Positions 1-6,874 of a DNA stretch of 9,734 bases are shown piece after piece. Both the position numbers and the translations under genes were made by a program. Under the pieces are notes generated by a model. The model was not told the DNA's origin. It worked only from the letters and a program-made list of their open reading frames with translations, and did no database searches. The stretch comes from Candidatus Portnoybacteria bacterium CG10_big_fil_rev_8_21_14_0_10_36_7 (GTDB taxonomy: Bacteria > Patescibacteriota > Minisyncoccia > Portnoybacterales > PFDW01). Each line of letters opens with the position of its first letter. The first letter of the stretch is position 1. Location of the stretch: assembly GCA_002793835.1 (NCBI GenBank), contig PFDW01000018.1, positions 1-9,734 of the forward strand, read 5' to 3'.

Positions 1-329
1 CAGCGGAAAAGTTTTTAAAGAAAAACGGATACAAAATTTTGCATAGAAACTGGCGAGCTCGTTATGCGGAGCTGGACATTGTTGCTTTGAAAAATAAAAT
101 AGTAATTTTTGTGGAAGTAAAAACCATGCGACAGGGTGGGAAGCTAAGGCCTGAAGATAATGTTGATTATTTTAAGCAGAAAAAACTTTTACAATCGGCA
201 AAACTTTATTTAGTTCATAATAAAATAAAGCCCGATATGCCGTGGCAAATAGATGTAGTGGCGATTACAATAGGGGATAACGATGAAATTGTTAAGTTGA
301 ACCATTTAACCAATGCAGTCTTTGAATAA
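1..329 (+). CDS. yraN: YraN/UPF0102 family endonuclease-like protein, 5' end outside window
   Basis: The frame is open from position 3 to a TAA at 327-329, giving 108 visible residues. Family members are about 115-130 residues, so roughly 10-20 N-terminal residues lie before the window. A TTG at 39 could be read as a start, but the codons before it (AEKFLKKNGYKIL) match the conserved start of the family fold, so the gene is truncated by the window edge and does not begin there. The core is recognisable: HRNWRARYAELDIVA followed by IFVEVKTM corresponds to the RNW..GEIDLI...FVEVK(T/S)R pattern of this PD-(D/E)xK-like nuclease family. The E, D and EVK residues that form the putative active site are kept, while the usual G before E is A and the usual R after EVKT is M. 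The family is widespread but its cellular role is poorly defined; a link to Holliday junction or DNA processing is only suggested by fold. The stop lies 8 bp before a promoter for the next gene. Confidence 0.88.
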   Translation, partial: AEKFLKKNGYKILHRNWRARYAELDIVALKNKIVIFVEVKTMRQGGKLRPEDNVDYFKQKKLLQSAKLYLVHNKIKPDMPWQIDVVAITIGDNDEIVKLNHLTNAVFE

Positions 330-333
330 ATTG

Positions 334-342
334 TGGTATAAT
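334..342 (+). promoter_or_regulatory. Extended -10 promoter for the prepilin-like gene
   Basis: TGGTATAAT at 334-342 is a perfect TATAAT hexamer (337-342) preceded by TG one base upstream, the classic extended -10 form that needs little or no -35. No good -35 is seen at 16-18 bp. Transcription would begin near 349, giving a leader of only about 14 nt before the ATG at 364. It lies just after the yraN stop, so the pilin gene can be transcribed independently. The start site is inferred from spacing. Confidence 0.6.
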
Positions 343-363
343 AACAAAGCATAATTTTGATTT

Positions 364-933
364 ATGAAACTAAATTCGTCATTATATAAAAAGAATAGCG
401 CTTTTACTTTGATAGAACTTTTAGTAGTGATTTTTATAATTGCGCTACTTGCATCAATTGTGGCCGTACAGGTAAACAAAGCCAGATTAAAGTCAAGAAA
501 TGTCGCGCGGGTGGCTTCGGTAAAGGCTATTGCGACTGCGTTTAGTATGTATATAAATTTGGACGGAAGTTCTTTGCCAGTCAATCATGGCCCCATCCCT
601 CCAGATTTAATGTGGTCTTGCGTTAGCAATGAATGTTATGGAGGGTGGTATCCCTATGTTCACAAGCCTGTGGTGGATGATGCTATATCTCCTTATCTTG
701 CAGGTTTTCCTGATGACCCAAAGGGTGGAACAAGGAACGCGGGAGGTTATATGTATGCGTATGATTGGGCAGGGGCTGTTTCTCCTTATGATGGGTTTCT
801 TTTTAAACCAGGTGCATATCTAAATTATTTACTTGAGCTTACAACTGTAAGCTCTGGTATTTGCGGGCCTGGGCGTGTTTATTACGTTAGCAGTGATGGT
901 AATTGGATCCAATGTATGCTTAAGCTTGATTAA
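364..933 (+). CDS. Type IV pilin-like / type II secretion pseudopilin-like protein
   Basis: This is a 189-residue protein with a class III (prepilin) signal. A short basic leader (residues 1-13, MKLNSSLYKKNSA) is followed by FTLIELLVVI at 14-23 and a hydrophobic helix to about residue 37. The predicted prepilin-peptidase cut is between A13 and F14, so Ala replaces the usual Gly at -1, while the Glu at mature position 5 (E18) is kept. The rest looks like a globular head with four cysteines (C86, C91, C167, C184), enough for two disulfides. It also has an Asp/Gly/Tyr-rich loop at about 115-135 (FPDDPKGG...YMYAYD), reminiscent of the metal-binding loop of GspG-type major pseudopilins. Mature protein would sit in the cytoplasmic membrane and could assemble into a pilus or pseudopilus. 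No pilus assembly gene is adjacent, so partners must be elsewhere. The ATG at 364 fits the leader length; no Shine-Dalgarno sequence precedes it. The family assignment is firm, the exact function unknown. Confidence 0.85.
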   Translation: MKLNSSLYKKNSAFTLIELLVVIFIIALLASIVAVQVNKARLKSRNVARVASVKAIATAFSMYINLDGSSLPVNHGPIPPDLMWSCVSNECYGGWYPYVHKPVVDDAISPYLAGFPDDPKGGTRNAGGYMYAYDWAGAVSPYDGFLFKPGAYLNYLLELTTVSSGICGPGRVYYVSSDGNWIQCMLKLD

Positions 934-956
934 AAAACAAATAATTTGATAGGCTA

Positions 957-985
957 TTGACTGGTATTGTGTAATGCGTTATATT
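957..985 (+). promoter_or_regulatory. Sigma70-type promoter upstream of nusA
   Basis: TTGACT (957-962) and TATATT (980-985) are separated by exactly 17 bp (963-979), and each matches the consensus hexamer at five of six positions. This is the best-formed two-box promoter in the window. The predicted start is near 992, leaving about 63 nt of leader before the nusA ATG at 1055. An intrinsic-terminator-like hairpin lies inside that leader. Confidence 0.6.
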
Positions 986-1010
986 GAAAATAAGTAGAGA
1001 AGTATTGATT

Positions 1011-1036
1011 GTCCGGCTCAGAGCTCGGACTTTTTT
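1011..1036 (+). terminator. Intrinsic terminator hairpin in the nusA leader / after the pilin gene
   Basis: GTCCG (1011-1015) pairs with CGGAC (1026-1030). The stem extends by G1016-C1024 and C1017-G1023 around a single bulged T1025, closing a 5-nt loop TCAGA (1018-1022). Six T residues follow at 1031-1036, then ATT. This is a GC-rich stem in an AT-rich surrounding and has all the hallmarks of an intrinsic terminator. It may end transcription from the pilin gene, act as an attenuator for transcripts started at the 957-985 promoter, or both. No other clear promoter lies between it and nusA. Confidence 0.75.
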
Positions 1037-1054
1037 ATTAAAATAATTAAAAAT

Positions 1055-2302
1055 ATGGAAAAACAACATTTTTTATCCGCGATTGACCAAATTTGTGAGG
1101 AAAAAGGTATTTCACGAGAAAAGGTTATGGAGACAATTGAGATGGCCATTGCTGCGGCATATAAGAAAGATTATGGTAAAAAAGGCCAGAATATTCGGGC
1201 TAAATTTGATTTGACTTCTGGCGAGTCGGAGATATTTTTGGTTAAGTTGGTGGTTGATGAATCGATGTTAAAGCCAGAGCTAGCTGAAGGCGAAGTTGAA
1301 GAAGTTGAAGAAGACACAGTGCCAGAAGAAGAAAAGAAAATTCGTTTCAATGAAGAGCGACATATAATGCTGGCCGATGCTAAAAAAATAAAAGAGAGCA
1401 TTAAAGTTGGCGAGGAATTGATTATGCCACTGGAAGCTCATAAAGATTTTGGAAGAATTGCAGCTCAAACTGCTAAGCAAGTTATTATTCAAAGACTTCG
1501 TGAGGCGGAGCGCGATGCTGTTTATGAAGAATATCAAAGCAAGGAAGGAGATGTTTTAAGCGGGACTGTTCAGCGCGTAGAGCGAGGTAATAGTTATGTT
1601 GATTTGGGTAGAACCATTGGTGTTATGTATCCTGAAGAACAAGTAAGAGGAGAGTTTTATAGGATTGGGCAACGGTTGCGAGTTTATGTTTTGGCTGTCC
1701 AGAAAGATGTTCGAGGGCCAGCGATTATTTTATCTAGAGCCTATCCAAAAATGGTGTCAAAACTTTTTGAGTTGGAAGTGCCTGAAATTGCTAGCGGTAT
1801 TGTAACTATACATGGGATTGCTAGGGAAGCGGGCAATCGAACAAAAATTGCCGTTAGTACGATTGATGAAAAAATCGATCCGATTGGCGCTTGTGTTGGT
1901 CAAAAAGGATCTAGAGTGCTAGCAGTTATTAATGAATTGGGTGGCGAAAAGATAGATATTATTTTATATGATGAAAACCCGATAAAATTTATTGGTAATT
2001 CATTGTCGCCAGCTAAGATCCAAGATGTTGAAGTAAACCAAGATACAAAAAATGCAAGAGTAACAGTGGCGGAAGATCAACTTTCTTTAGCGATTGGTAA
2101 GGAGGGTCAGAATGTTAGATTGGCTGCTAAATTAACTGGTTGGAGGATTGATGTGATTTCTGGTGAAGGAGTAGAAACATCTGTTGATGGTCAAGAAGCC
2201 GAAGATTCTGATGCCGAAGAAAATGAGGAGCCAGCCGAAGAAACAAATGAGAAAACAGCTGAAGAGCCAAATGAAGAAACAAAACAGGAGGACAATAAAT
2301 AA
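1055..2302 (+). CDS. nusA: Transcription termination/antitermination factor NusA
   Basis: This 415-residue protein binds RNA polymerase and nascent RNA to promote pausing, hairpin folding and intrinsic termination, and takes part in antitermination. The N-terminal polymerase-binding domain spans about 1-150 (conserved EKGISREKV, AIAAAYKK, TAKQVIIQRLREAERD). An S1 domain covers about 163-230. KH1 lies at about 231-300 with GxxG in VGQKGSRV (281-288) and the conserved ELGGEKIDI, and KH2 at about 301-370 with IGKEGQNVRLAAKLTGW (347-363). Two additions stand out: an acidic, Glu-rich insertion within the N-terminal domain (about 70-98) compared with E. coli NusA, and a low-complexity acidic tail from about 371 to the end. 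The C-terminal AR repeats of enterobacterial NusA are absent, as in many bacteria. The gene is not flanked by rimP or infB, its usual companions. No Shine-Dalgarno sequence precedes the ATG, but the start matches the normal N terminus of the family. Confidence 0.97.
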   Translation: MEKQHFLSAIDQICEEKGISREKVMETIEMAIAAAYKKDYGKKGQNIRAKFDLTSGESEIFLVKLVVDESMLKPELAEGEVEEVEEDTVPEEEKKIRFNEERHIMLADAKKIKESIKVGEELIMPLEAHKDFGRIAAQTAKQVIIQRLREAERDAVYEEYQSKEGDVLSGTVQRVERGNSYVDLGRTIGVMYPEEQVRGEFYRIGQRLRVYVLAVQKDVRGPAIILSRAYPKMVSKLFELEVPEIASGIVTIHGIAREAGNRTKIAVSTIDEKIDPIGACVGQKGSRVLAVINELGGEKIDIILYDENPIKFIGNSLSPAKIQDVEVNQDTKNARVTVAEDQLSLAIGKEGQNVRLAAKLTGWRIDVISGEGVETSVDGQEAEDSDAEENEEPAEETNEKTAEEPNEETKQEDNK

Positions 2303-2311
2303 ATAAATAAA
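2296..2311 (+). repeat. TAAA tetranucleotide repeat at the nusA stop
   Basis: Four tandem TAAA units run across the nusA stop codon. Because the unit is four bases, TAA triplets at 2300, 2304 and 2308 fall in all three forward frames, so translation in any frame stops before hppA. It may be simple AT-rich drift or a compact translational insulator; either is inference. Confidence 0.6.
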
Positions 2312-2322
2312 TTATAAAAAAC

Positions 2323-4338
2323 ATGAACACAATAATCGCATTTAGTTTATTATCGTCAGCCATCGCAATAATTTTTGCGATTTATTTGATTTATAAAATT
2401 AATAAGTTGGATAGTGGTTCGGGCAAAATGGTAGAAATTGCCAAAGCAATTCAAGAAGGTGCTAAAGCTTTTTTGAATCGTCAATATAAAACAGTGGCGA
2501 TTGTAGCGGTGATTTTATTTTTAGTAATTGGATTTTTTTTGAATTGGACAATGGCGATTGGTTTTATTATCGGGGCGGTAGCTTCGGCATTATGTGGTTA
2601 TATTGGTATGAACATTTCAGTCAGAGCTAATGTAAGAACTGCTCAAGCGGCACGTAATGGTTTGGGGCAGGCTCTTGCTGTGGCTTTTGATGGCGGAACA
2701 GTTACTGGTTTTTTGGTGGTAGGCTTAGGGCTTTTAGCGGTGAGCGGTTTTTATGTTGCGACTCAAGACATTAGCGCATTAATTGCTTTAGGTTTTGGTA
2801 GCAGTTTAATTTCTATTTTTGCTAGATTGGGTGGCGGAATATTTACTAAAGGTGCTGATGTAGGCGCAGATTTAGTCGGGAAAGTAGAAGCAGGCATTCC
2901 AGAAGACGACCCAAGAAATCCAGCGGTAATTGCTGACAACGTAGGAGATAACGTTGGCGATTGTGCTGGTATGGCAGCTGATTTATTTGAAACTTATGTT
3001 GTTACAACAATTGCAGCAATGATTCTTGGTGTGAGCATTTTTGGCTTGGCCTCGACTAATTTAATTTTATTACCGTTGGCTTTGGGTGGAATTTCTATCA
3101 TTGCCTCGGTTGTTGCAACTTTTTTTGTGAAGCTTGGAAAAAGGGGAGTGATGTCTGCGTTGTACCGAGGATTAATCGTGGCAGCTGTTTTGTCAGCAAT
3201 TGGATTCTATCCGGTAATTCAAAAAATAGTCGGATCATTGCAGGATCGATTAATTGCGGGACAAACGATTACAAAAATTTATTTATCAGCTATTGTTGGT
3301 CTTTTGGTAACAGCTGGCATGGTAATTATCACTGAATATTATACTTCTAAAAAGTTCCGACCAGTTCAGAATATTGCTAAATCTTCAACTACTGGTCATG
3401 GGACAAATATTATTACGGGGCTAGCTATGAGTATGGAGTCAACTACAATGCCGGTTGTACTTATTGTGGCTGGTATGCTGGCGTCCTTTTCTTTAGCCGG
3501 TATTTATGGCGTAGCACTGGCTGCGGTAGCCATGCTTTCAATGGCTGGTATTATTGTGGCGATAGATGCATTTGGCCCAATCACTGATAATGCAGGAGGG
3601 ATTGCGGAGATGGCTGGACTCCCAGAAGAAGTAAGAAAAAATACAGATATCTTAGACGCGGTAGGGAACACAACTAAGGCAGTTACTAAAGGTTATGCCA
3701 TCGCTTCGGCAGGCTTGGCAGCTTTGGTCCTTTTTGCAGCTTATGCCGATGAGGTTATATTAAAGTTTGAATCAGTTATTTTTAATTTATCTGATCCTAA
3801 AGTTTTGGCTGGGTTATTTTTGGGAGGGATGATCCCGTTTTGGTTTGGGTCGATAGCTATGTTAGCTGTGGGTAAAGCAGCTGGAAAAGTTGTTGAAGAA
3901 GTTAGACGACAATTTAAGACAATACCTGGTATTATGGAAGGAACAGCTAATCCTCTCTATGGTCAAGCTGTGGATATAGTTACTAAAGCTGCAATTAAAG
4001 AAATGATTTTACCGGCGCTTATTCCGATTTTGGCACCAATCATTGTAGGCGTTGTTTTTGGAGCCAAAGCATTAGGTGGGCTTTTGGTTGGTTCAATAAT
4101 TACTGGAGTTTTTGTAGCGATTTCAATGACTTCAGGTGGAGCAGCTTGGGATAATGCCAAGAAATATATAGAAGAAGGTAATCTTGGTGGTAAAGGTTCT
4201 CAGTCACATCAGGCCGCAGTTACTGGCGATACGGTAGGTGATCCTTATAAAGATACGGCTGGTCCAGCGATTAATCCGATGATAAAAGTAATGAACATTG
4301 TGGCTTTATTAATCGTCAAATTTGTAAAGTTTGTTTAA
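2323..4338 (+). CDS. hppA: Membrane-bound ion-pumping pyrophosphatase (HppA)
   Basis: This 671-residue polytopic membrane protein hydrolyses pyrophosphate and pumps ions across the cytoplasmic membrane; the family has about 16 transmembrane helices. The substrate and Mg2+-binding signatures are all present: [15 protein letters not shown] (175-189), IPEDDPRNP followed by [11 protein letters not shown] (203-213), [12 protein letters not shown] (415-426), [14 protein letters not shown] (604-617) and [19 protein letters not shown] (635-653). The subfamily-diagnostic loop reads [10 protein letters not shown] (448-457). Lys at residue 452, where K+-dependent enzymes carry Ala, marks the K+-independent type, which in characterised members pumps H+. 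FETYVVT (222-228) retains the helix-6 Glu. Length is typical for bacterial forms. It sits 20 bp after nusA and 26 bp before a ZIP transporter gene, with no visible promoter of its own. The enzyme would recover energy from pyrophosphate released by biosynthesis, useful in a cell with limited respiration. Ion specificity is a prediction. Confidence 0.97.
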   Translation: MNTIIAFSLLSSAIAIIFAIYLIYKINKLDSGSGKMVEIAKAIQEGAKAFLNRQYKTVAIVAVILFLVIGFFLNWTMAIGFIIGAVASALCGYIGMNISVRANVRTAQAARNGLGQALAVAFDGGTVTGFLVVGLGLLAVSGFYVATQDISALIALGFGSSLISIFARLGGGIFTKGADVGADLVGKVEAGIPEDDPRNPAVIADNVGDNVGDCAGMAADLFETYVVTTIAAMILGVSIFGLASTNLILLPLALGGISIIASVVATFFVKLGKRGVMSALYRGLIVAAVLSAIGFYPVIQKIVGSLQDRLIAGQTITKIYLSAIVGLLVTAGMVIITEYYTSKKFRPVQNIAKSSTTGHGTNIITGLAMSMESTTMPVVLIVAGMLASFSLAGIYGVALAAVAMLSMAGIIVAIDAFGPITDNAGGIAEMAGLPEEVRKNTDILDAVGNTTKAVTKGYAIASAGLAALVLFAAYADEVILKFESVIFNLSDPKVLAGLFLGGMIPFWFGSIAMLAVGKAAGKVVEEVRRQFKTIPGIMEGTANPLYGQAVDIVTKAAIKEMILPALIPILAPIIVGVVFGAKALGGLLVGSIITGVFVAISMTSGGAAWDNAKKYIEEGNLGGKGSQSHQAAVTGDTVGDPYKDTAGPAINPMIKVMNIVALLIVKFVKFV

Positions 4339-4364
4339 GATTCTCGTTAAGTAATAAATAATTT

Positions 4365-5105
4365 ATGTCTTTACTAGGACAGATTTTAATTTTTTCTTCA
4401 TTGGGTGGGGTGGGGGCGTTGGTTGGCTCGGGCCTACTTTTGTGGAATGAAAAATTAACTCGTCGATTTTCTATTTATCTTATAAGTTTTGCTACTGGCA
4501 TTATTTTGTCAGTTGCTTTTTTAGATCTATTGCCAGAAAGTGTTAGTAATATGTCTCTTGGTAATCCATTTTTATTTGTATTGATAGGAATTTGTGCATT
4601 TTTTATTCTAGAGAAATCAATGGTTTGGTATCATTGTCATGGTGAAAATGAATGTGAATTGCATACGTCGGGTCCAATGTCTCTTATAGGAGATGCCTTA
4701 CATAATTTTGGGGATGGGATTATTATTGCAATTGCTTTTTTAGCCAATAGTATTACGGGAGTATATGTAGCCTTAGCGATAGTTTTGCATGAAATTCCTC
4801 AAGAAATATCTGACTTTTCTATTTTGTTGCATAATGGCATGGATAAAAAACGAGCGCTTATTTATAACTTAATGGTCGCGTTTACTGCTCCTTTGGGGGC
4901 ATTGGTGACCTATTATTATGCTGATTTTTTTAGGGCAAACTTAGGCGCAACGTTAGCTTTAGCAGCTGGTGGACTTATGTATATCGCAATTGCCGATTTG
5001 ATTCCGCAATTACATAAAATAACTAGTTCACTCAAGTCGATTATTCAGGTGGTGCTATTTATGGCGGGTATTATCGCAGGATATTATTTAGTAATGTTGG
5101 AATAA
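4365..5105 (+). CDS. ZIP family divalent metal transporter
   Basis: This 246-residue membrane protein has about eight hydrophobic segments, the expected topology for ZIP transporters, which carry Zn2+, Fe2+ or related divalent cations into the cytoplasm. The binuclear metal site is visible: HNFGDG in the fourth helix (H113, N114, D117) and HEIPQE in the fifth (H142, E143, E147). A short His/Cys/Glu loop at about 90-100 (HCHGENECELH) lies between helices three and four, where the family often has a metal-binding histidine-rich loop. Length fits prokaryotic members such as ZupT and GufA types. Metal specificity cannot be read from sequence. The stop codon is followed after only three bases by the ATG of an NlpC/P60 gene in the same reading frame, so the two are surely co-transcribed and probably translationally coupled. 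No Shine-Dalgarno sequence precedes the ATG at 4365. Confidence 0.93.
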   Translation: MSLLGQILIFSSLGGVGALVGSGLLLWNEKLTRRFSIYLISFATGIILSVAFLDLLPESVSNMSLGNPFLFVLIGICAFFILEKSMVWYHCHGENECELHTSGPMSLIGDALHNFGDGIIIAIAFLANSITGVYVALAIVLHEIPQEISDFSILLHNGMDKKRALIYNLMVAFTAPLGALVTYYYADFFRANLGATLALAAGGLMYIAIADLIPQLHKITSSLKSIIQVVLFMAGIIAGYYLVMLE

Positions 5106-5108
5106 TTT

Positions 5109-5534
5109 ATGGAAACAAAAGTAGACCAACTTATAAGTGTAGCTAAGAAAAATCTTGGCAAACCCTATAAATATGGCGCTAAACCAGCTGATGCGCCTAA
5201 ATATTTTGATTGTTCCTCATTTACACAATATTTATTTAAAAGAGTGGGCGTTGTTATTCCGAGAACTGCACTTGAGCAAATTGATGTCGGCAAATCTGTA
5301 AGTAAAAAAAATATGAAGCCGGGAGATTTAGTATTTTGTAAGGGATCAGTTGGTAGATACAATAGAAAAAATCCCGATGGAGTTGGCCACGTAGCACTTT
5401 ATATCGGGAAAAACAAAGTAATTCATGCCAAGAGCGTAGAAGCATCAGATGGCAAAGAAAAAGGCAAGACAATGGTTCAGGGAATAGAAAATTTTTATAA
5501 AAATGGTTGGCGGGGGGCAAAAAGAATATTATAA
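5109..5534 (+). CDS. Small NlpC/P60 family cysteine peptidase
   Basis: This is a 141-residue single-domain protein of the NlpC/P60 fold, whose members usually cleave peptide bonds in peptidoglycan stems. The start LISVAKKNLGKPYKYG matches the family pattern. The catalytic Cys lies in FDCSSFTQYLF (C35), the catalytic His in GHVALYIG (H94), and the third polar residue is probably H106 in KVIHAKS. PGDLVF at 71-76 is the usual conserved turn. There is no signal peptide, membrane helix or cell-wall-binding domain, and no upstream extension is possible because a TAA lies two codons before the ATG. The protein is therefore either cytoplasmic, exported without a classical signal, or acts on other substrates. 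It is wedged between the ZIP gene (3-bp gap) and tig (15-bp gap). Assignment to the family is strong; the substrate is unknown. Confidence 0.92.
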   Translation: METKVDQLISVAKKNLGKPYKYGAKPADAPKYFDCSSFTQYLFKRVGVVIPRTALEQIDVGKSVSKKNMKPGDLVFCKGSVGRYNRKNPDGVGHVALYIGKNKVIHAKSVEASDGKEKGKTMVQGIENFYKNGWRGAKRIL

Positions 5535-5551
5535 ATTAAATTATAAATTAT
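5528..5551 (+). repeat. 12-bp tandem duplication across the NlpC stop and tig start
   Basis: ATTATAAATTAA (5528-5539) is followed directly by ATTATAAATTAT (5540-5551), eleven of twelve bases identical. The period is a multiple of three, so the NlpC TAA at 5532 is repeated in frame at 5544, making a double stop, and the second copy runs into the tig ATG. Likely a small slippage duplication. Confidence 0.7.
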
Positions 5552-6863
5552 GGAAAACAATACAAAATCTTCAAACGGAGTAGACGTAGACGTAAAAAAA
5601 TTACCTTTATCGGAAATAGAATTGTCGGTTACTATTAGTAAAGAAAATTTCGAAAAATTTTATGACGGAGCTTTAGCTCGAGTATCTATGGCAGTTGAGG
5701 TCCCAGGGTTTAGGCCAGGCAAAGTGCCGAAAGATATGGTGCAAGACAAAGTTGGAGTAAATGAGGTCTTAGATGAAGCGGCGCGTGATGCAGTTGGTGA
5801 TACTTTTTGGAAAACATTGGAAGAGAAAAATATATTACCCATCAATCAGCCTAAAATACAAATTCTAACCTTGTCTAAAGGAAGTCCCTTGACCTATAAA
5901 GCCCAAGTTTCGGTTTTGCCAGAAATTAAATTACCTGATTATAAAAAAATTGCGCAAAAAGTTTTGAAAAATAAACAGGAAGTTAAGGTTGAAGAAAAAG
6001 AAATTGATGAAACTTTAAAATATTTGCAATCAACAAGAGCGAGTCATATAACTGTTGCTCGCCCAGCTGAAAAAGGGGATAGGGTGGAAATCGATTTTCA
6101 GGCGAAAAGAAATGGGGTGGTAATTGAAGGCGGACAAAGTAAAAATCACCCGTTAATAATTGGACAAAGTAAATTTGTTCCAGGATTTGACGATAATTTA
6201 ATTGGGCTTAAAGAAGGTGAAGATAAAATATTTTCTTTGCAGTTTCCGTCTGATTATCACCAAAAAGATTTGGCTGGTCAGAATGTACAATTTGAAACAA
6301 AGATGAGGCTTGTTCAGAAAGTGAAAGAGCCAGAGCTAAATGATGAATTTGCAAAAAGTATGGGTAAGTTTGAACATCTTGGTGCGTTAAGGGCCAGTGT
6401 TCAGGAAGGCATAAAATTGGAAAAAGATAAAAAGGAAAAAGATAGAGCGCGACACGAAGCGATAGACATGATTGCTAAAGAAACAGAGATGGAGATGCCA
6501 GAAGTCTTGATTGAAAGGGAGCTGAATCAAATGATAGGAGAATTTAAAAATAATGCTACTAATATGGGTTTAAATTATGAGGATTATTTAACCCATTTGA
6601 AGAAGACAGAAGACGAGCTAAAAAAGGGCTGGAGAGGCCAAGCTACCGAGAGAGCTAAAGTAGCTTTAGTTTTGAGAGAGTTGGCTTTGAAGGAGAATAT
6701 CAAGCCTGACGAGGCAGAGGTTGAAACAGAAATGGATAAGCTTTTAAAGCAATTTAAGAGCACTAATGAGGCCGAGCAGTCGTTTGACACAGAACATGTC
6801 CGGGATTATACTAGGACTATATTGAAGAATGAAAAAGTTTTTCAATATCTTGAGAATTTATAA
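5550..6863 (+). CDS. tig: Trigger factor, ribosome-associated chaperone and prolyl isomerase
   Basis: This 437-residue protein is the first chaperone to meet nascent chains at the ribosome exit tunnel. The ribosome-binding domain (about 15-130) carries the signature GFRPGKVP at 53-60. The FKBP-type prolyl isomerase domain spans about 170-258 ([31 protein letters not shown]). The remaining helices to the end form the C-terminal substrate-cradling domain, rich in Lys and Glu. Length matches the family (about 430). About ten extra polar residues ([10 protein letters not shown]) precede the usual start of the fold; no better downstream start is evident. The next gene is clpP, a very common pairing, but the clpX that usually follows is not present nearby. 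Expression probably depends on the upstream unit, since no promoter is seen in the 15-bp gap. Confidence 0.97.
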   Translation: MENNTKSSNGVDVDVKKLPLSEIELSVTISKENFEKFYDGALARVSMAVEVPGFRPGKVPKDMVQDKVGVNEVLDEAARDAVGDTFWKTLEEKNILPINQPKIQILTLSKGSPLTYKAQVSVLPEIKLPDYKKIAQKVLKNKQEVKVEEKEIDETLKYLQSTRASHITVARPAEKGDRVEIDFQAKRNGVVIEGGQSKNHPLIIGQSKFVPGFDDNLIGLKEGEDKIFSLQFPSDYHQKDLAGQNVQFETKMRLVQKVKEPELNDEFAKSMGKFEHLGALRASVQEGIKLEKDKKEKDRARHEAIDMIAKETEMEMPEVLIERELNQMIGEFKNNATNMGLNYEDYLTHLKKTEDELKKGWRGQATERAKVALVLRELALKENIKPDEAEVETEMDKLLKQFKSTNEAEQSFDTEHVRDYTRTILKNEKVFQYLENL

Positions 6864-6866
6864 AGG
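6862..6866 (+). promoter_or_regulatory. Shine-Dalgarno sequence of clpP
   Basis: AAAGG overlaps the last two bases of the tig stop codon and ends 8 nt before the clpP ATG at 6875. It is the only convincing Shine-Dalgarno sequence at a gene start in this window and supports both the clpP start and translational coupling to tig. Confidence 0.5.
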
Positions 6867-6874
6867 TTGAAATT

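Noticed and set aside
39..329. A complete small gene starting at TTG 39
   Set aside because: The frame stays open upstream to the window edge and the upstream residues match the YraN family, so the gene is truncated rather than starting at 39.
306..584. Reverse-strand open frame of 92 codons over the yraN end and pilin start
   Set aside because: It overlaps the pilin coding region and the forward promoter, has no recognisable family features, and looks like a shadow of the forward gene.
938..948. CAAATAATTTG palindrome after the pilin gene as a terminator
   Set aside because: The arms leave almost no loop, the stem is AT-rich and no T-run follows; the hairpin at 1011-1036 is far better.
1363..1368. 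TATAAT inside nusA as an internal promoter
   Set aside because: No supporting -35 or extended -10 TG and no gene start nearby; chance match in AT-rich coding DNA.
2285..2292. AGGAGG-like sequence near the end of nusA as ribosome binding site for hppA
   Set aside because: It lies about 30 nt before the hppA ATG with stop codons between, too far to act as its Shine-Dalgarno sequence, and it encodes part of the NusA tail.
2127..2363. Reverse-strand open frame across the nusA tail and hppA start
   Set aside because: Its Leu/His-rich translation is the expected antisense of the Glu-rich nusA tail; no start signal or family match.
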